Of a DNA stretch of 64,000 bases, positions 1 to 17,100 are shown piece after piece. Numbering within the stretch: the first letter of the stretch is position 1; the number at the start of each line of letters is the position of its first letter. This DNA is from Syngnathus acus (taxonomy: Eukaryota; Chordata; Actinopteri; Syngnathiformes; Syngnathidae), in contig NC_051094.1 in NCBI RefSeq assembly GCF_901709675.1, positions 8,798,501-8,862,500 on the forward strand. The letters are read 5' to 3'. The notes under the pieces are model-generated. The model did not search any database. It was not told the DNA's origin and was given only the letters and a program-made list of their open reading frames with translations. Position numbers and translations under genes: made by a program.

Positions 1-8
1 TATTGCAG

Positions 9-170
9 GATGTGGTCCGTCAAAAGGTGCGGAGACAGCTCACCAAAACACAGAAGTCAGCACAGAGGAGGCGTCTGCAGAAGGGGGAAGCCAATTTGGT
101 TACCAAATCTAGACGGGAGAATGAAAACAACATTAAGTCGAGTCTGGAGAGCGCCACCTTCTGGGGATGA
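9..170 (+). CDS. riok2: RIO kinase 2, C-terminal exon (partial)
   Basis: An acceptor AG at 7-8 opens a 54-codon frame (53 residues plus stop) that ends at TGA 168-170. The peptide is strongly basic, with blocks such as RRQLTK, RRRLQKGEAN and RREN, and ends in SLESATFWG. I recall this basic QKGEAN...SLE-A-FWG tail as the C-terminus of RIOK2, the atypical kinase needed for late cytoplasmic maturation of the 40S ribosomal subunit. The kinase domain would lie left of the window. The neighbour on the right is lix1, and RIOK2 and LIX1 are adjacent in human, which supports the call. A longer ATG-initiated reading in another frame over the same bases is a shadow. The identity rests on a short tail, so it is good but not certain. 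Confidence 0.75.
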   Translation, partial: DVVRQKVRRQLTKTQKSAQRRRLQKGEANLVTKSRRENENNIKSSLESATFWG

Positions 171-1221
171 ATGCTCGTCTGGTACTCGTCTGCCTCAGGA
201 GGGTTATCATGATCACATCTGTTAAACAAACTGTTTTGGACCAGTAACACCCCGTTATGTCCAGAATAGACAGATGTCTGTTGTGGTCAACTATCAGCCT
301 ACAATTCAATGTAAATTATGTGACACAAATGCTATCACCATTCAAACAATTGCTTAATGTGTCTTTTATGTCTTTTTCAAACATTCAATATTGAAGGAAA
401 ATATGCTCATGTTGGATTGAAAAGCTTTAAAATGATCGGAAATGTTTGGAATGGAATTCAAATCATGAAAGGTAACGCAAACAAAGCAATTACTTAGAGA
501 AATAAACATAATCTCGAAAGATGCAGGAAATGGTTGCTTATTTCAATCGAATCCTAGCACGACAATTTGAGCGATGAAGAAAAAAGTGGATCTGGCAGTT
601 GAATAAGTGTTTTCTCAGAAGTTGGAGGTATTCAGAAAGCGGGTGAATTCCTACTTGAACAAAGGCTATTCATTTCCAAGAGGATGAATGGAGCTCAGAC
701 CCAAGGCTCAGTGGGCCCAAAAACTTGTGGGACGAGTGCTTTGTGAACCCCGCCCCTTCCCACACTTGTTTGCAAACTAAATTAGCAGCGTTATGATAGC
801 GGGGTGGCGAAAATGTGAACAGCAAATACACGACAGTGATATCAAGAGGTTCACGATTTGTCGTATGTTCGATTTTGCAGCAATAAGCAGCTTTAAAAGT
901 TACCGGTCAGGGATTAGCCAGCTGCACAGCTCGATGGAAGGGGCTCAGCATTCCAGGGCTTGCACCTCTGCGTGTGGAGAGAGTGAGGGGGCCCTCTCAG
1001 CTAATTGGCAGCAAGAGTGACAAAGGTGGTCTGCTTCAAACAAAAACATAAGACTGGCTGGACCCAGAGCCAAAGGAGGGGGGGAAAGGAGGTTTAGTAG
1101 GCGGAGAGAGGACGAGGGCGTTGAGCCATTAGAATTTGAGTTATTTCCTTGTAATGTTGCCATCCTGCGCTGACATGGCAGGTGAATGAGGCGAGTGGAC
1201 TGAAATTTCCCGAATCCGTGA
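171..1221. other. riok2 3' UTR and riok2-lix1 intergenic region
   Basis: No coding exon is supportable here. The first ~340 bases are probably riok2 3' UTR. The rest should hold the lix1 promoter and 5' UTR; the purine-rich stretch around 1070-1115 has no recognisable core promoter element. Confidence 0.5.
501..506 (+). terminator. polyadenylation signal, riok2
   Basis: AATAAA lies about 330 bases after the riok2 stop, the first good signal downstream of it. Confidence 0.5.
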
Positions 1222-4037
<2,816 letters not shown>

Positions 4038-4621
4038 AATGTAAAAGTTTCAGTCGATTCTCACGTGCATGTCTTTGCCATATTAATGTCAAATTAAATT
4101 CTGTAAAATATTTACATAGCACTACACACAATAGCAGTTGTAATATATTTAGTAAGTGCTCATTTCATTCAGGACGAGCCAGAAATCGAGCATTTTGATG
4201 CATAATATAGGATGCACACTGACTATGAGTAAGAATTAACATTCTGTGCACTCTGCACTGTATAATTTTAGCTGAATAATGAAATTGTACAGCTTTATGG
4301 TATACTAAACAACTCACTGCCATGTTCTTTGTCTTTTTATGACATGTAGATGTTTGATATGAATCCCAAAAGCAACTGTGAAACATGTTGGGTGACAAGC
4401 CATTTATGATGATCTTAGAAGTTGTTATAGATCTAAATTACATAATTATCTCATTTTTAGAGACCAGGTCATGAGGTTTAGTTAAACGTCTCTATTTGAT
4501 GAGATTACTATCTAATACAATTTTGAAAAGGGAAAATCTGTAATAATGTCTGTCCCTCAGTCAGTCACTGTTTACATTATGATTGCAGTTACTTGTGTTT
4601 CAGATTTTATTTGGAATTTTG

Positions 4622-4627
4622 AATAAA
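4622..4627 (+). terminator. polyadenylation signal, lix1
   Basis: Overlapping AATAAA hexamers at 4622 and 4626, about 590 bases after the lix1 stop. Confidence 0.6.
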
Positions 4628-5166
4628 TAAAAACAATGTTTTAAGACGTGTTTGTCATCAATTAAACCACCAACTGATACTGTAAATGTAATGTTGAATA
4701 AACGGCTTTTCAAATACTTCACCAAGGACAACCATTCTATAACCAATCCTACATAAAGGGTTGAATATTGACAAATATGTAGTCATATAAATATATCTGT
4801 GCATACAAGTGTATATCCCGATTAATTTGAATATTGTAGAAAACAATTGAATTGGCTTAGAAAAATGGATTGGAAAGCAATTTAGGTTTAATTTGTGAAT
4901 CATGTTTCTGGCACTAATGTCTTCTTTTGCCTGATGTGTTTTTAATTTTTTTGTATCCATTATTGTTGCTGAAACGATGCATATTTCCGATTATGGGATG
5001 AATTAATATATATACCAAAAAAATTCGGCACTTGATTCTTTTTTGTCAACGAGAAAAAAAATAGTCACGATTCGGTTGAGCAATATTTCCCTAGTTGAGC
5101 TTCACTGCTTGTTTATAAAAAAGAAAAGTTTAGCCATTCTCGACTTCCGTAGTAAGGTGGAGTTAC

Positions 5167-5180
5167 CACGTGACTCAGCA
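5167..5180 (+). promoter_or_regulatory. E-box overlapping an NRF2/MAF-type site upstream of epg5
   Basis: CACGTG (5167-5172) runs into TGACTCAGCA (5171-5180). CACGTGAC is the core half of the TFEB/CLEAR element, and TGACTCAGCA is the NF-E2/NRF2 consensus. Both regulators control autophagy genes, and the site lies ~485 bases before the epg5 ATG. The motifs are seen; a function is inference. Confidence 0.35.
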
Positions 5181-5661
5181 CAGTTCCTGAAAAACAAAAC
5201 AAATAACAACTGAACCGCAAACGAAACTACCGTAGCATGTCGCCGCTTGCATCAGATGTTTTCTTTATTTTAATGACATGAGAAACAAAATAAGGACGTC
5301 GGAGATGCTGGAAGATCCATTAATGTCGAAGTAGACTGCGTGACGAACAAACAAGCCGATTCCCGTTAGCATCATAGATTAGCCTTAACTATCGTATTTT
5401 TTTTTCTTCTGGTACCTCTTATGTCATCTTCTATGTCTACCTTGTGAAGTAGACACGCCGGCGATTGCCTTCTTAATTGTGGCTAACGACCTTCTAAAAA
5501 TATTTGTCCTGTCGGTGTTTATCTTGTCAACACAGCCTGACACTTGCTGCTTATCAAAGAAAAAAAAAAACGTCGTTTGCATCTTTGAACGATGGGTTGT
5601 TGATTCTGTCTGCACTCTGTCAGGAAAGTGTTTATTGGGGATGTTGTGACACTGCTTAAAG

Positions 5662-8600
5662 ATGGAAGCTGTGCGGCCCAAGAAGACCAAAGCAAAAGTA
5701 GGTGAAAATGTGACTGTTGCATATCTGTACTTGTTCTCTTTTGCACTATATTTAGGGGCTTATTATGAGTTGATATGCTATAACATTATTACAGTATACA
5801 AGCCGCAAACGAATGGTGCATGGAGGTCTTTTATAGGACTGCATTATTTACTTGTGCTGATGACTTGATCAGCCCTGCCATCTATTTTCTAAGTGTTTTA
5901 TTTCTGTTTTCAGCTGGTCAGGAAGCACAAAAGAACAGAAGACAAGATAATTGCTGCCGTTTGTGATGATGCTTCCACCTCTGAATTCATCAGCATCCCC
6001 TTATGCCTCCCACACCAAGAACCACAAGAGGAAAAGCATGAGCCCACTCTTATCTCCGAGTCTAAAGCTCAGGCATTAGATCCGCATGCAGAGTCTCATG
6101 AGATCACATCATCACAAACTGAATTAACATCAGCATTAACAGAGACATTACAACCCGCTCCAGGTTCATCACAAACAGCACAAGCCTCAGTGCAACAGAT
6201 ACAACAGAAAGAAAACAAGGGCGCAAACGTGTTGGTGTCCGAGCTTCGGGGCACATCTCAAGTGTCGTGTGTTTCAACACATTTTGACATCAAACATGTC
6301 CCAAGCGCTCCTTCACTATACCCATCTGTCCCGGCACTGGAGGAGGGATCCTTGCTAGAGCTTCACAGAGAAGCTGTAAAGAATTGTGGGAAAGGACCTG
6401 CAGTTTTAGCCCTTGCCGAGCAGGAATCTTCTCCTCCTAGTTTGCAGCCTCTGCAGTCTGTTGCTGAACTTTCCAAAAACAAACTCTATCCTGAATTGCC
6501 AAGAACCACAACAGAAGTTCAGGTAATTTCACATACGACATCACATAACATTTCTTCGTTTGGCCATATTTAGAGAGGAGGGTTATTTTTCATTTTACCT
6601 TGCTCAATATTTTTTATTTAGCCAAATGAAACAACATTGTCAAAATATGTGTGAGGAGATTTCGTGCAATTCACCTGAGTAGAAAAAGCTCTTGTTGGCT
6701 CATCATTAGGATCAAATATTCATTATCGAGCATGATATTTGTTTCTTTTGCAGCCGTTCTCTTTGGAGCAGCTGAGTGTTTGGGAGCCTGGAGGAGGTTT
6801 GCGAGCTTGGCTCGAAGGCGTTGAAGCATGCACAACGCAGTTTTGCGCGCTGGCTCGACAGGAGAACCACGAATTAGCTGAACTCCTGCAGAACTACTGG
6901 CGTTGTCGCAGACAGCTGACTCAGTCTCACGCACAATTGCACACACAGTCGTCCGACTGTAAAAGCACTCAAAATCGCCTGTGGAGCTTCAGAGATGAAC
7001 AGTTAACACTCCAGGTTCAGTGGAAACCCACAACAAACACAAATAAGCGGTAAACCGGGTGATAAAAATGATTTGCTGATTGATTAGAATTTTTCCCTTA
7101 AAGGGTGTGTGCGCAGATCAATCCAAAGTGTGTGGATACCATCGCTTCCAGCAGGCAGAGTTCAATCAGAGCGTGCTGGCTGAGCTGAACAAACTTTTCG
7201 AACTTCGCAGTGAACTGCTCCATCAGAAGGTGGCCTTACATGCATACACTGCTTCGCTGTCTCGCCTCCAGGTGGAATCGTACTTGTACCGCCTATTAAA
7301 AGGTGATTGTATTGTATATTTATGAGCTCTCAAACTGAAATCTGCGTCATATTTTTGTTGCATACGGCTCATTAAAGCAGACACACACGCAGGCAAGCAA
7401 CAGTAGTTGTCAGCGTGACGTTTTGTTTTTTTTCTTGTATTTTTCTCATCAGATTGCTCAGCTAGCCAAAGACAGCCCTGTTCCATTCAACCATTGAAAG
7501 ACGCCATCAGTGTCCTCTTTAGCTTCACAAGAAGAGTCCTTGATGACACACAGTTTCAGGCAGACATCCATCAGTGGTTGGAAATACTGGTAAATATTTA
7601 CAGGACACACTCGCGCTCCATTTTGTGTGCATTCCGTCTGCACTGCTCAGTTGATGCATTTTGATGTGATTACCCCTCATCAGGTGGCAGTGTTGCTGCA
7701 TGTTGGAGGACCTGGAGAGCATTTGTTTGTGTTGTGTCATCTGCTGTGCTGTCCTGCTGGGGTGGGCAAGTGGGCTGCCCCTTTTCTTCAGGTTGGCAAA
7801 GAAAACATTCTTCTATCAGTCATCACATATACACATTAACCACATTATGATCTGCTCAGATTGAAGTATGGGAGAACACCTGTGGAGTGCAGGACTTCAT
7901 GCAAGCGTTAGCAATTCTAATGTCGCCTGCTCGGTAAGTAAAGAAATAAAGACACTGCCCCCAGCATTAACCAAAAAAAATGTTTTTTAACCATCAAAAT
8001 AAGGACCGGGCCAAATCTGCTATGATACAGTTAATGTCTTGGACTAATAGACATGTACTTACTGTTTTTGGCCCACTAAATAAAATGTCCCATCAATATC
8101 AAAAACACCGCACCCAATTGCATTTCTGTTATGACTTTAGACACCGCGCTGAGTTTTTGAGTCATATGAAACCATGTGAGAGCCTTAATTCAGCTTCATC
8201 TGGACCTGAGTCAGGCAACTGGACGCTTGTGGATGAAGGAGGAGAGGAGGTACATAGTGGTTATTGCTAGCCAACTACATCTTTCATATATGCTTTAAAT
8301 TAAATTGTTGCAAAAGAATTGCTTTCAACACAACTATCCATTTTGTGATAATCCCACAGAACGGGAAATGGGTCAAATCTGCCAACTGCTGCCATTTCTA
8401 GGTTAAAAGACTCTTTAAACCAAATATTAAGATATTATCTGGGCTAAAGTGTCACTTTGGAGATAATGTTGAAATGGAAATGAAAGGCAAGAATGCCTGT
8501 TTTTGTCACTCCTCTTGGACATTGACTGTCTTATATTGGAAATATTTGCTGGACAAATAGTTTGTACCAATGCGCTGTCCTCATTTTTAGGACGAAGATC

Positions 8601-11600
8601 CAGAGAGCAGTTGGATGCTGCTGTGTGAAGACGACCTTGTCACCTTTATGTCCCAGTTTCCGTTCGGGCAGCTCTATTCACACATGCTGGGAATGAGCAA
8701 GCACGGTAAATGTTTGTGCCTTTACTTTTGTCTCCTGAAGCTATAATGTAGGGAACAACCTCGTGGCTAATAAATCAGGATTTCTTTTCATCTGTTTGTA
8801 GGTGTCTACGAGCCTCAGGGGTACTCCAGTCAGAAGATGATGCGTGTGTTTGCTTTCGCTTCCTCGCTTATTGAAATTCTCGCCCTTGGCTTACAAACCT
8901 ATAACAGGGCTCGATACAGACAGTTAGTGAAACGAATCGGACGCATCATACGGTCAGTGTAGTTGATTGACCCGCATAACATGCAATTATTAGCAGAAAC
9001 GTGATCTCATCAGTCTTTTTTTTTCCCTCTCTTGCAGGATGACACTGTGTTACGTCAGTGATCACTGGGCACAATATGCGAGTGTGACTGGTACCAGTGG
9101 ATCCAGCTCTCATGTCCACTCTCTGCCTCTGGAAAAGCTGCAGGTGGAATACGATCATCTTTTCCTCAGGGCTGTTCTTCATGTCCTCAAAAATAAGAGG
9201 TGTGGTACTATTCTCAAGATCTTCTTTTGAGAAAAAGAAACAGGAATTCCTACTCCTTTACTATTTTCTTACAGGTTGGGGATTTGGTTATTCATGTCTG
9301 AGATGCCGTACGGGACTTTGTCCAGCTCCATGCTTTGGAGAATCCTTTATGTGATGCAGTGTGCCGAAACAGCAGGATTGGAAACTCTAAGTCATTCTAG
9401 TGACGCTCAATCCTGCATTCAGGCTCTAAGAGGTAAACAAGCAAGCCAAAATGAGATAGGAATGTTTACATTGTGTTCCATAATACTACCTGGTTTCGGC
9501 CGTGTATAAAACCAAAAGTTTTTGATACTCATGGGAGATCCTGAAACGAGATCCACTGGTGATCCCGGGCTGACCATCTTTGTTACAGAACCAGAACACC
9601 AGGACAGGTTTGAGCTGTGGTTGTGTGAGGTGAACAGCTCTGATGGTATCTCCCTCCTGACTGCACTGGCGCACATGGCCACACCCACTCAGTACTCGGA
9701 TCCTGCCTTCGTCACAACCGTCACTTTGCTTATCTACCAGGTGTGACAAGAAGATCTCATTTCCTTTCCATGATCACATGAGTTACATTAATTTATAAAT
9801 GTCCCTGTGTATAAAATCGTTTGTTTTGTTTACAGGTGTCCTACGTGAGCATGTCCACCAGAGAAATTTATTCTAAAGTTGGAAGAGAGTTGTTGGCTAC
9901 AATAGCAGCGGCTCATCCCTACATTATCTCTGTGCTTCTGGAGAGGTTGAGAGAAACCATCCAAGCTGTGGGCATGGTGAGTTCCGAGAGGACAATATGT
10001 CCAGTGCAGGTCTCAAACTCAAACCTCTCTGTGTTTGTTAGGTGGCACTCTACTTGTGTAAAGAGCTTCCTCTGAGCCTGTGGCGTCCAGAACCAGAGGA
10101 GATATGTGTGATCGGAGCGTGGTTGCTCCAGCATCCTCTATCGGCTGTGGAGAATCGTCTGGCATGCGTTATACTGGAGGGTCTGAACTGGGGATACTCA
10201 GAGGTGCTTGCAAAGGTTTCCCAAAATGTCTCATGTCCGCTTTAGCTTTGAAATGACCAGGTTTTTTTTTGTTAGGACGGATCCTTGGCTTTGTCGTCAT
10301 CACTCCACAGTAAGGTGGCTCTGCTGGTTGCTGAGGCCTATCAAAAGTACCTGACTGACAAACCCTACAGTGGCCTGATATCAGAAGGGATTAAACAGGT
10401 AACTCATTGTCAGACATCCACTCTACTTGATTTTAAAACACTTTCACCGATGAGAACTTGTCCCCCCCCCTCTTCAGGTGTCTTATCTTGCGAGTGTCCT
10501 TCGCTTAGGCGTGTCCCCTGAAGCGTCGTTCAGTCAATGGGCGTGGCAGCTTTTACTAAGGCTAAAGCTTCATGCCAATGCACAGAACCCAAAAGGGGCC
10601 TGGTCAGTACCTGCTTTAGTGTCAGTACCTCCTGCGGAATTAACACATTCTCCCAGCATGCACTCTGTTCTTCGAGCTGTAAAAGCAGGCATTCCTATTG
10701 GGGCATACCTGTCGATCGCCATGACGACAGTGGGACATAGGTATGGACACGTGCGTTCATAATTGTGTTTACCGGTCACTGAATGAAATCAATCTACGTG
10801 CTTGATGTTTTTTTCTCCCCCCATCAGCCTGGAGCACTTTTGCACTGATGGTGTCAGCTTGCTAAAGAGTTTGATTCAGTCTCGCCACCTGCGAGCTGCT
10901 GTGCATCTTCTGGATACCATCCTTCCTCAAATCTATCCACTCAGTTTCTACCTTGTCAACAACTCTCAGTAAACAAAATGCACCTTTTTTTTTTTAACAC
11001 GCATTAACTATTCAGTTGTGACATAGACGCTTTTTTTTTCTGTTCACATCAGGTTTGTGAGTTGCATTCAGTTGTTCTTGCAGTACGACAGCGTATGTCC
11101 TCAGGGTGTGACGCAGCACGTCACACACCGGGTAGCGCCACTCCTCACTGGAACAACCTATGGAGACAATGTCCGACTGCTGAACAGTGTTATTCAGGTG
11201 AATTATTTGCGAAACCTTTCTTGTGCGTAGCTATCGAAAATATTCCATCCATCATTAATAAACGCAAGTATGTTTGTCCTCCAGAGCCATGTGGTTGAGA
11301 GTTCGCAGCCCAGTTGCGTTGGCGCTGCAGCCGTGCTGGAGTTTTGGGTGGGGATTTTGACACAGCAGAACTTGTGGTACCGGGACAAAACAGTGTTGTT
11401 CCTCATGGATCAGCTGTGCTGTGCTGCATTCACACATCATCAGGAGGATTGTCTGCTGAAGCTCCTGCACCAACTACATAAGGTTTTTACGTCAGCCATT
11501 AGAATTCAATGTCTGATCCAATCGGGGAATGAGATGTTAGTAATGCCATGCTTTGAATGCTTCATGCAGAATGCTTTAGGTTACCATGGAGATCGAGGTC

Positions 11601-14035
11601 TGCTCTCCTCTCTGGTTGGCTGGATTGCTGGAAACGCTACACCTTCTTTCATAGAGGGCCAATCACTGAGTGCAGAGGTAAGGCTCCGTGGCCACAAGAG
11701 TTTGCACAAAGGTTATTGATCTCACTGGTTGTTGACAGGTTTGGTTTGCCTGGCTGGTGCTTAATATGGAGGGCACATTTGAGGAAGACTCTCAGCTCAG
11801 GCGCTGTGTTGAAAATGAGCTCCTGTCAGAACCCAATATCTCTCCAGAACAAGCCTTGAAGGTACAAAAATGAATTAGATCAGACTGGATGTATGACCTT
11901 TGAACTAACATGCTATAAAATGATTTGCCTGAGCCAGAGGGCCCAGCAGAGGCTGAAGTTGCCAGTCACCCCATCTTTGCAGCGGCTACAAGTGTACCGT
12001 TGGGCCTGGCAGGCTTTAGCCACGCCCCCTGACCACCCACTGGTACCTTTGGTTTGGCAGAAGTTCCTACAACTGTACCTCAGGCAGCCTGGTCCCGATT
12101 ATGGGTATGATGCTCACATATTTCAATCGTAAGCTTTTGCAACTATGAAAAATAACTTTTTGTTAAGTGGATGTTGACTCATTGCTCAAGGACTCAAGGA
12201 AATGCTTTATGTGCCCTCCAGAATGGCTGCAGCTGGATGCATTGGACGGCGATTCTTCCAAGCTTCCTCTCAAGCCACTTTGCTCCAAGATTTGAGACAG
12301 AGAATCCAAACCATATCTGATTTCCACCACGCAGCCAGCCAGGCCCTGAAAGTACCCCCGACACGCACGGCCTCAGCGGACCACCAAGACAACCAACATC
12401 CCGGCAGCCCCTCACGCTCTTACCTCACCTCACCTCAGTTACACACAGAGTTAGTCAGGTAGGTCACCTACTTCACTTAATACTTTCAATTGTCAATTTC
12501 TCACTATGTCGTTTAGCCGAAAACAATGATAATGTCTTCTTTTGCAGGTTGTTTGGTGTTTTTGCTGTGTGGCTGGATGATGAAACTCTTCAGAAGCAGG
12601 AAGTTTATCTTCCCTCACTTCCTCCCGAATATGAACCACACAGACTTGCACAGGTTATGCAGCAGCAACAGGTCTGTCTCATACTTATTGAAGAAAAAGT
12701 CAAATATTTAAGCATCATTATTAAACATTATACCTTCAAAAATCTACTGCAATTGTTCAGGAACTGTGGCTGGAGTATGTGGACCAAGAGCGTCTGCAGT
12801 ATGACAAGAAAGAGGTTCTGTCCCTGTGGGAGAAGGTGCAGAGCGAGCCATTTTTCCTTCAAAGCCAAAACTCCAACTTCACGGACTATACAAGTTTCAG
12901 CAATGGTATAAAAGAGCAGTACAAATTATTGCCCATCAGAAGTAGAACCTCAGTTATGAAATCCAAACATTCTTAACTACAGATAGCATGTTTTGTTAGT
13001 TCTGTTCACCAACTTGATTTCTTCATTTGGTTTGAGATATAGCACCAAAAATATTGAAACAAAACTTCACTGTGTGTGTGTGTGTGTGTGTCTGTCTCTG
13101 TCGCTCTCTGTCTCTGTCCGTCCATCTGTCTTGTTCTACAGCAAAGGAGCGCATCCAGTCCAACTTGAAGAAGCATCCAATTCCACGTCCACCTCCTGAG
13201 CTCCAACACATGAAATCCCCAGTGGCAGAAATTCCCAACGTATGTCTCTCTGACTCCAAAGCTGCCGCTGAACTGCTGCAGCGGGACCTCAGCATACTGC
13301 AGGACCAAGCCAGGTATCTTGAAACCTTAAAACACGGAAAAATGGGAATGGCCCAATGCCAACCAAAGGTGCTGCTGTGGTGTGTCAGGATTGCAGTATC
13401 ACGTGAAGCCCAGCAAGTGGCAATGGAACAGGAGCTTCTGGAGACTCTTCCTTTGCTTTACAAGAACCGCCCAGAGCAAGTGACCATGACCCTTGAATGT
13501 AAAGGCAGGGGAGGGCAACCATGCCAGGGTCCAGCTAACATCACCGTCACGGTATGACCACTGTCACTGTGCCGCAGAAGCATTTGAAGACGTCTCGGCC
13601 CGAATTGTTCATCTGTGTGTTTTAATTGTGCAGTGTGAGTGTGTCCAACGACAAGAGGCAGTGCAAACTCAAATAACGTCACTGAGAAGGGACATCAAGA
13701 ACCTTCAAACTGATGCCATGGCTCCGCCACCTCAAAGCCTGGCTGAAGCTGCTGTCCATACAGAGAACTTTATCACGTAAATATAATCACATCAGCTATG
13801 TAGTCTGAAACAACAACCAAAAGCAACATTTGGAGAAAGATGGCTTGTTTTTTTGTTGGAATTTATTTTGTGTACAGGGCTCTGGTGAACATGTACAAAT
13901 CACAAAAATCCCCATCAGTGCAGCAAGTTGGCGTGTCAGCCTTCTATCAGGTGGTCTCTTATGTGTGTGAAGACACACTACGTCATCCGCCGACACGCCA
14001 ATATCTCTCCTCATGTGTGGAGATACTAGGACAGG

Positions 14036-14101
<66 letters not shown>

Positions 14102-17100
14102 GCTTTAGGCGTGTGTTTACAATAGTGACAAACTAGTGATAACGCTAAGAATCACATTCAGACCTGTGCCAATGATTATAACACAACCCACCTCACGCAT
14201 ATTCATGAAGTGGTAGTAAATTCTTCTATAAAAAAAAAAACACAATGCAAAAACAACATTCCTGGCTGAGGTCATAAAAAGTGAAACTATGAACCCCTTT
14301 TGTCTTCTTTTCTTTCAAGGTGTTCATCCAGGGCAACGCTGAAGAATGCAGCCGCGTGCTGAAGACCATCTTGGAGCAAAGTCGTCTTTGCCCTCTCATA
14401 TCTCCTTTTTTCACGCCTAATGCAGCCCCTGCCCAGCTGGTCTTCCTCTACCAAGATGTGGTGACGTCACTACACCTTGATAGCGCAGATGTCATTTTTA
14501 TGCTGCTCACCAAGGTTTGTGAAGACATCTCAAAATACAACCACAGCTGTTCTATTTCACTTTCCTTGTGCATCATCTTTCAGTTTGATTTGTCGGCCTG
14601 GCTCAATGATGCACATCCCGTCTTTCCCGAGCGGACCCGTTTGCTAGAGCTAGTCCACGGCGGTCTTTGTGTCTGCGGCCGAGACCCCGAATCGGAACTT
14701 CTCACCCCTTTTCACCTTTTCACCAAACACTGGACCTCACTTTTACGCTACCGCTTCCCAGACCACTACAGCGATTGTCTGCGTCTGCTCTTGACCAGTA
14801 AGTGCGTCTCTTTTGCACGGTAGTCGAGGTCAGGTAGTCTCCTCAGACTGAGTAAAAACGTTCCTATTTGTCAGCTATCATTTTAAATCAAGTTAGTTTA
14901 CACAAGAGCCTCCAAAACAAATGGTAAAAAGATTTTCATTACTGACAGTGAGTCATAACAGAGACTTTCTTGTTTTTCCTATCCGTGTATTCATATTTGC
15001 CTTTTATCTCATTTGCATGGTTTGCACTAGACAAAGCACACATCATCCCATTGAAGTACTGTCATCCATTCATTCACTCTTACAAAACATTTAAGACAAG
15101 GAATATAGTGACCCCCCCCCCCCAAAAAGTAGTCATTTTTCTAAAACCTTGTTTTCTTACCAGGCTCCTCAAACCAGTTACTGAGTCCAGAATGCTGGAA
15201 GGTGACGATGCGAGTGCTCGGCTGCTCACCTCCAACCCGCGGCGGCAAAAACAAACCCGCCCAAGGTTTCGGTGGTGACATCTCTGCCCGCGCTTCGGCA
15301 TCGCCTGGTTCTCCCCACAGATCACCAATTACCCTTTCTCCTCAGCAGGTGAGCACCTAAATTGTTAGTTTCAACACAAAATCTTATCTCATAAAGCCTG
15401 CCGATGTTTCATGTTTGTTATGTTCATGACAGGTGGATGAGACAATAGATTGGCTTAGTGATTATTTCTTGCGCAGTCGTCTCAGCAAGCCTGACCTGCG
15501 TAGTTTTGGCCTCTACTCTGCCTGGTCTCCTTACATCACTGAGGTTGTTTCTTTCTGGGACTACTTGGTCAGCTGTCTAAGCAGCGTGTCACTCAGCAAC
15601 TGTGCCAGAGACTCAGTGGGCAGCAATAGAATATTGAAAAGTGAGTCACAATTATAATTCACTTAACACAATGGTTTGTTATGTCATCATAACACCAGTC
15701 TGGCACTCTCACAGGTCTTCATGACTTGCACGGTAAAATTGTGAAGTTATTCAAGCCTTGGATCTTCCCCCTGAACACTGAAGATGGAAGGTATGTAGTG
15801 CTCGTTTACATTTGGTTGCAATTAGCGGCCATTTTCCATTCTGCCTATCCTTCTCAGTCAGCAAACCGATACAAGTACAGGATAACAACTGTAGTTATTT
15901 TGGGAGATTCGTGCGGTCACGGTTCTACTCTTTCATTTTTACTCACCACGCTGTTTTTCGCTACAGCAATCTCAAGTGCTATCCATGGCTGGAGACGGAT
16001 GCAGCTGAAGCAGGACGTCTGGTCGGCCTCTATGCTCAAACCACCGACAGACTGCATCAGAGATTCAAAGGTGGGTCTCCAAGCCTTTGTGTGCCAGTTC
16101 TTCCGTTTGGATATCGAACTGCACTGTGTGCATTGCAGACCGCCTATTGCCCGGCCAGAGAGGTGCCCTGTGGCTTAGTGTGATGCAGTACTGTGAGAGC
16201 TGCACCTCTCCACGGACACCAGAGTACCTGTTGTACCTGCACCAGTCTCACCTGCGCAACCTGCCGTGGAGATACTTGCATCCTGACACGCTGCTTATGG
16301 AGAAGCTCTTCAATGTGAGACCCTCGTCTCGCCGTGCACATTGACACATTGTCCGCATTTATCTTCCCCAAACTCATTTCCTGATGTTTCTTGTTTCTGA
16401 CTTCAATCTGAGCAACTCATGACTCATTGTGAGTTATTTTTGATAGGACATATGCTTGCGCTCTAATGACACACTGCTAGGGTTAAATATATAATGCACA
16501 GTCATCTGTGGGTGGAAAAAAACAGTCCGATTTTCATTTGTCAATTCAGGTGGAGAGAGGAAGTCCCAAAAGCTGCTTTTTGTTTATGGGGGAGATTCTA
16601 TGTGAAGTCAACTGGATCAGCGTCCTCAGCAACCACTTACACCCACCCACAGAATCCGTAAGCCTTCCGTCCAGTGTGGACGTTCAGAAGAAGGAATCGC
16701 ACACCATGCTAGTGTATCTGTTATACATGCTGGTTTTTCTGGCAAAAGAGGAGCCGCTCCTCAGCCAACAGGTGATCCAAAATCCCAACTAATCCCAACT
16801 AAGGCACGACAGCAATTTATAATGTGTCCCTCTTTCTCCAGGACTCCCCGCTTCTCAATCTGTTGATCCAATGCACATCGTTGCCTTGGCACCAGCTGGA
16901 TCTGTCATCCTACCAAGGGGTTCTGGGATATGTCAACACTCACTACACTCCCTCGCTGCTTCTTAACACAGATTCTGCATCTCAGTTGTTGCTGAAATCA
17001 CTGCGTAGTGCTGCTGGACTTCACCCCTGCCCTTTTGAAGCCGCTCACACGGTAAGTTAGTTTCATAAACCCACTGACAACCTGGGTGATCCATTACAGA

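Larger units (their letters stand above)
4038..5661. other. lix1 3' UTR and epg5 promoter/5' UTR
   Basis: No protein-coding exon seen. The left part up to ~4650 is probably lix1 3' UTR. The right part should hold the epg5 transcription start; no TATA box stands out and the epg5 ATG is at 5662. Confidence 0.5.

Noticed and set aside
10-225. 71-residue frame at the window start
   Set aside because: The frame one base to its left gives the RIOK2 C-terminus with a proper acceptor, so this ATG frame is a shadow.
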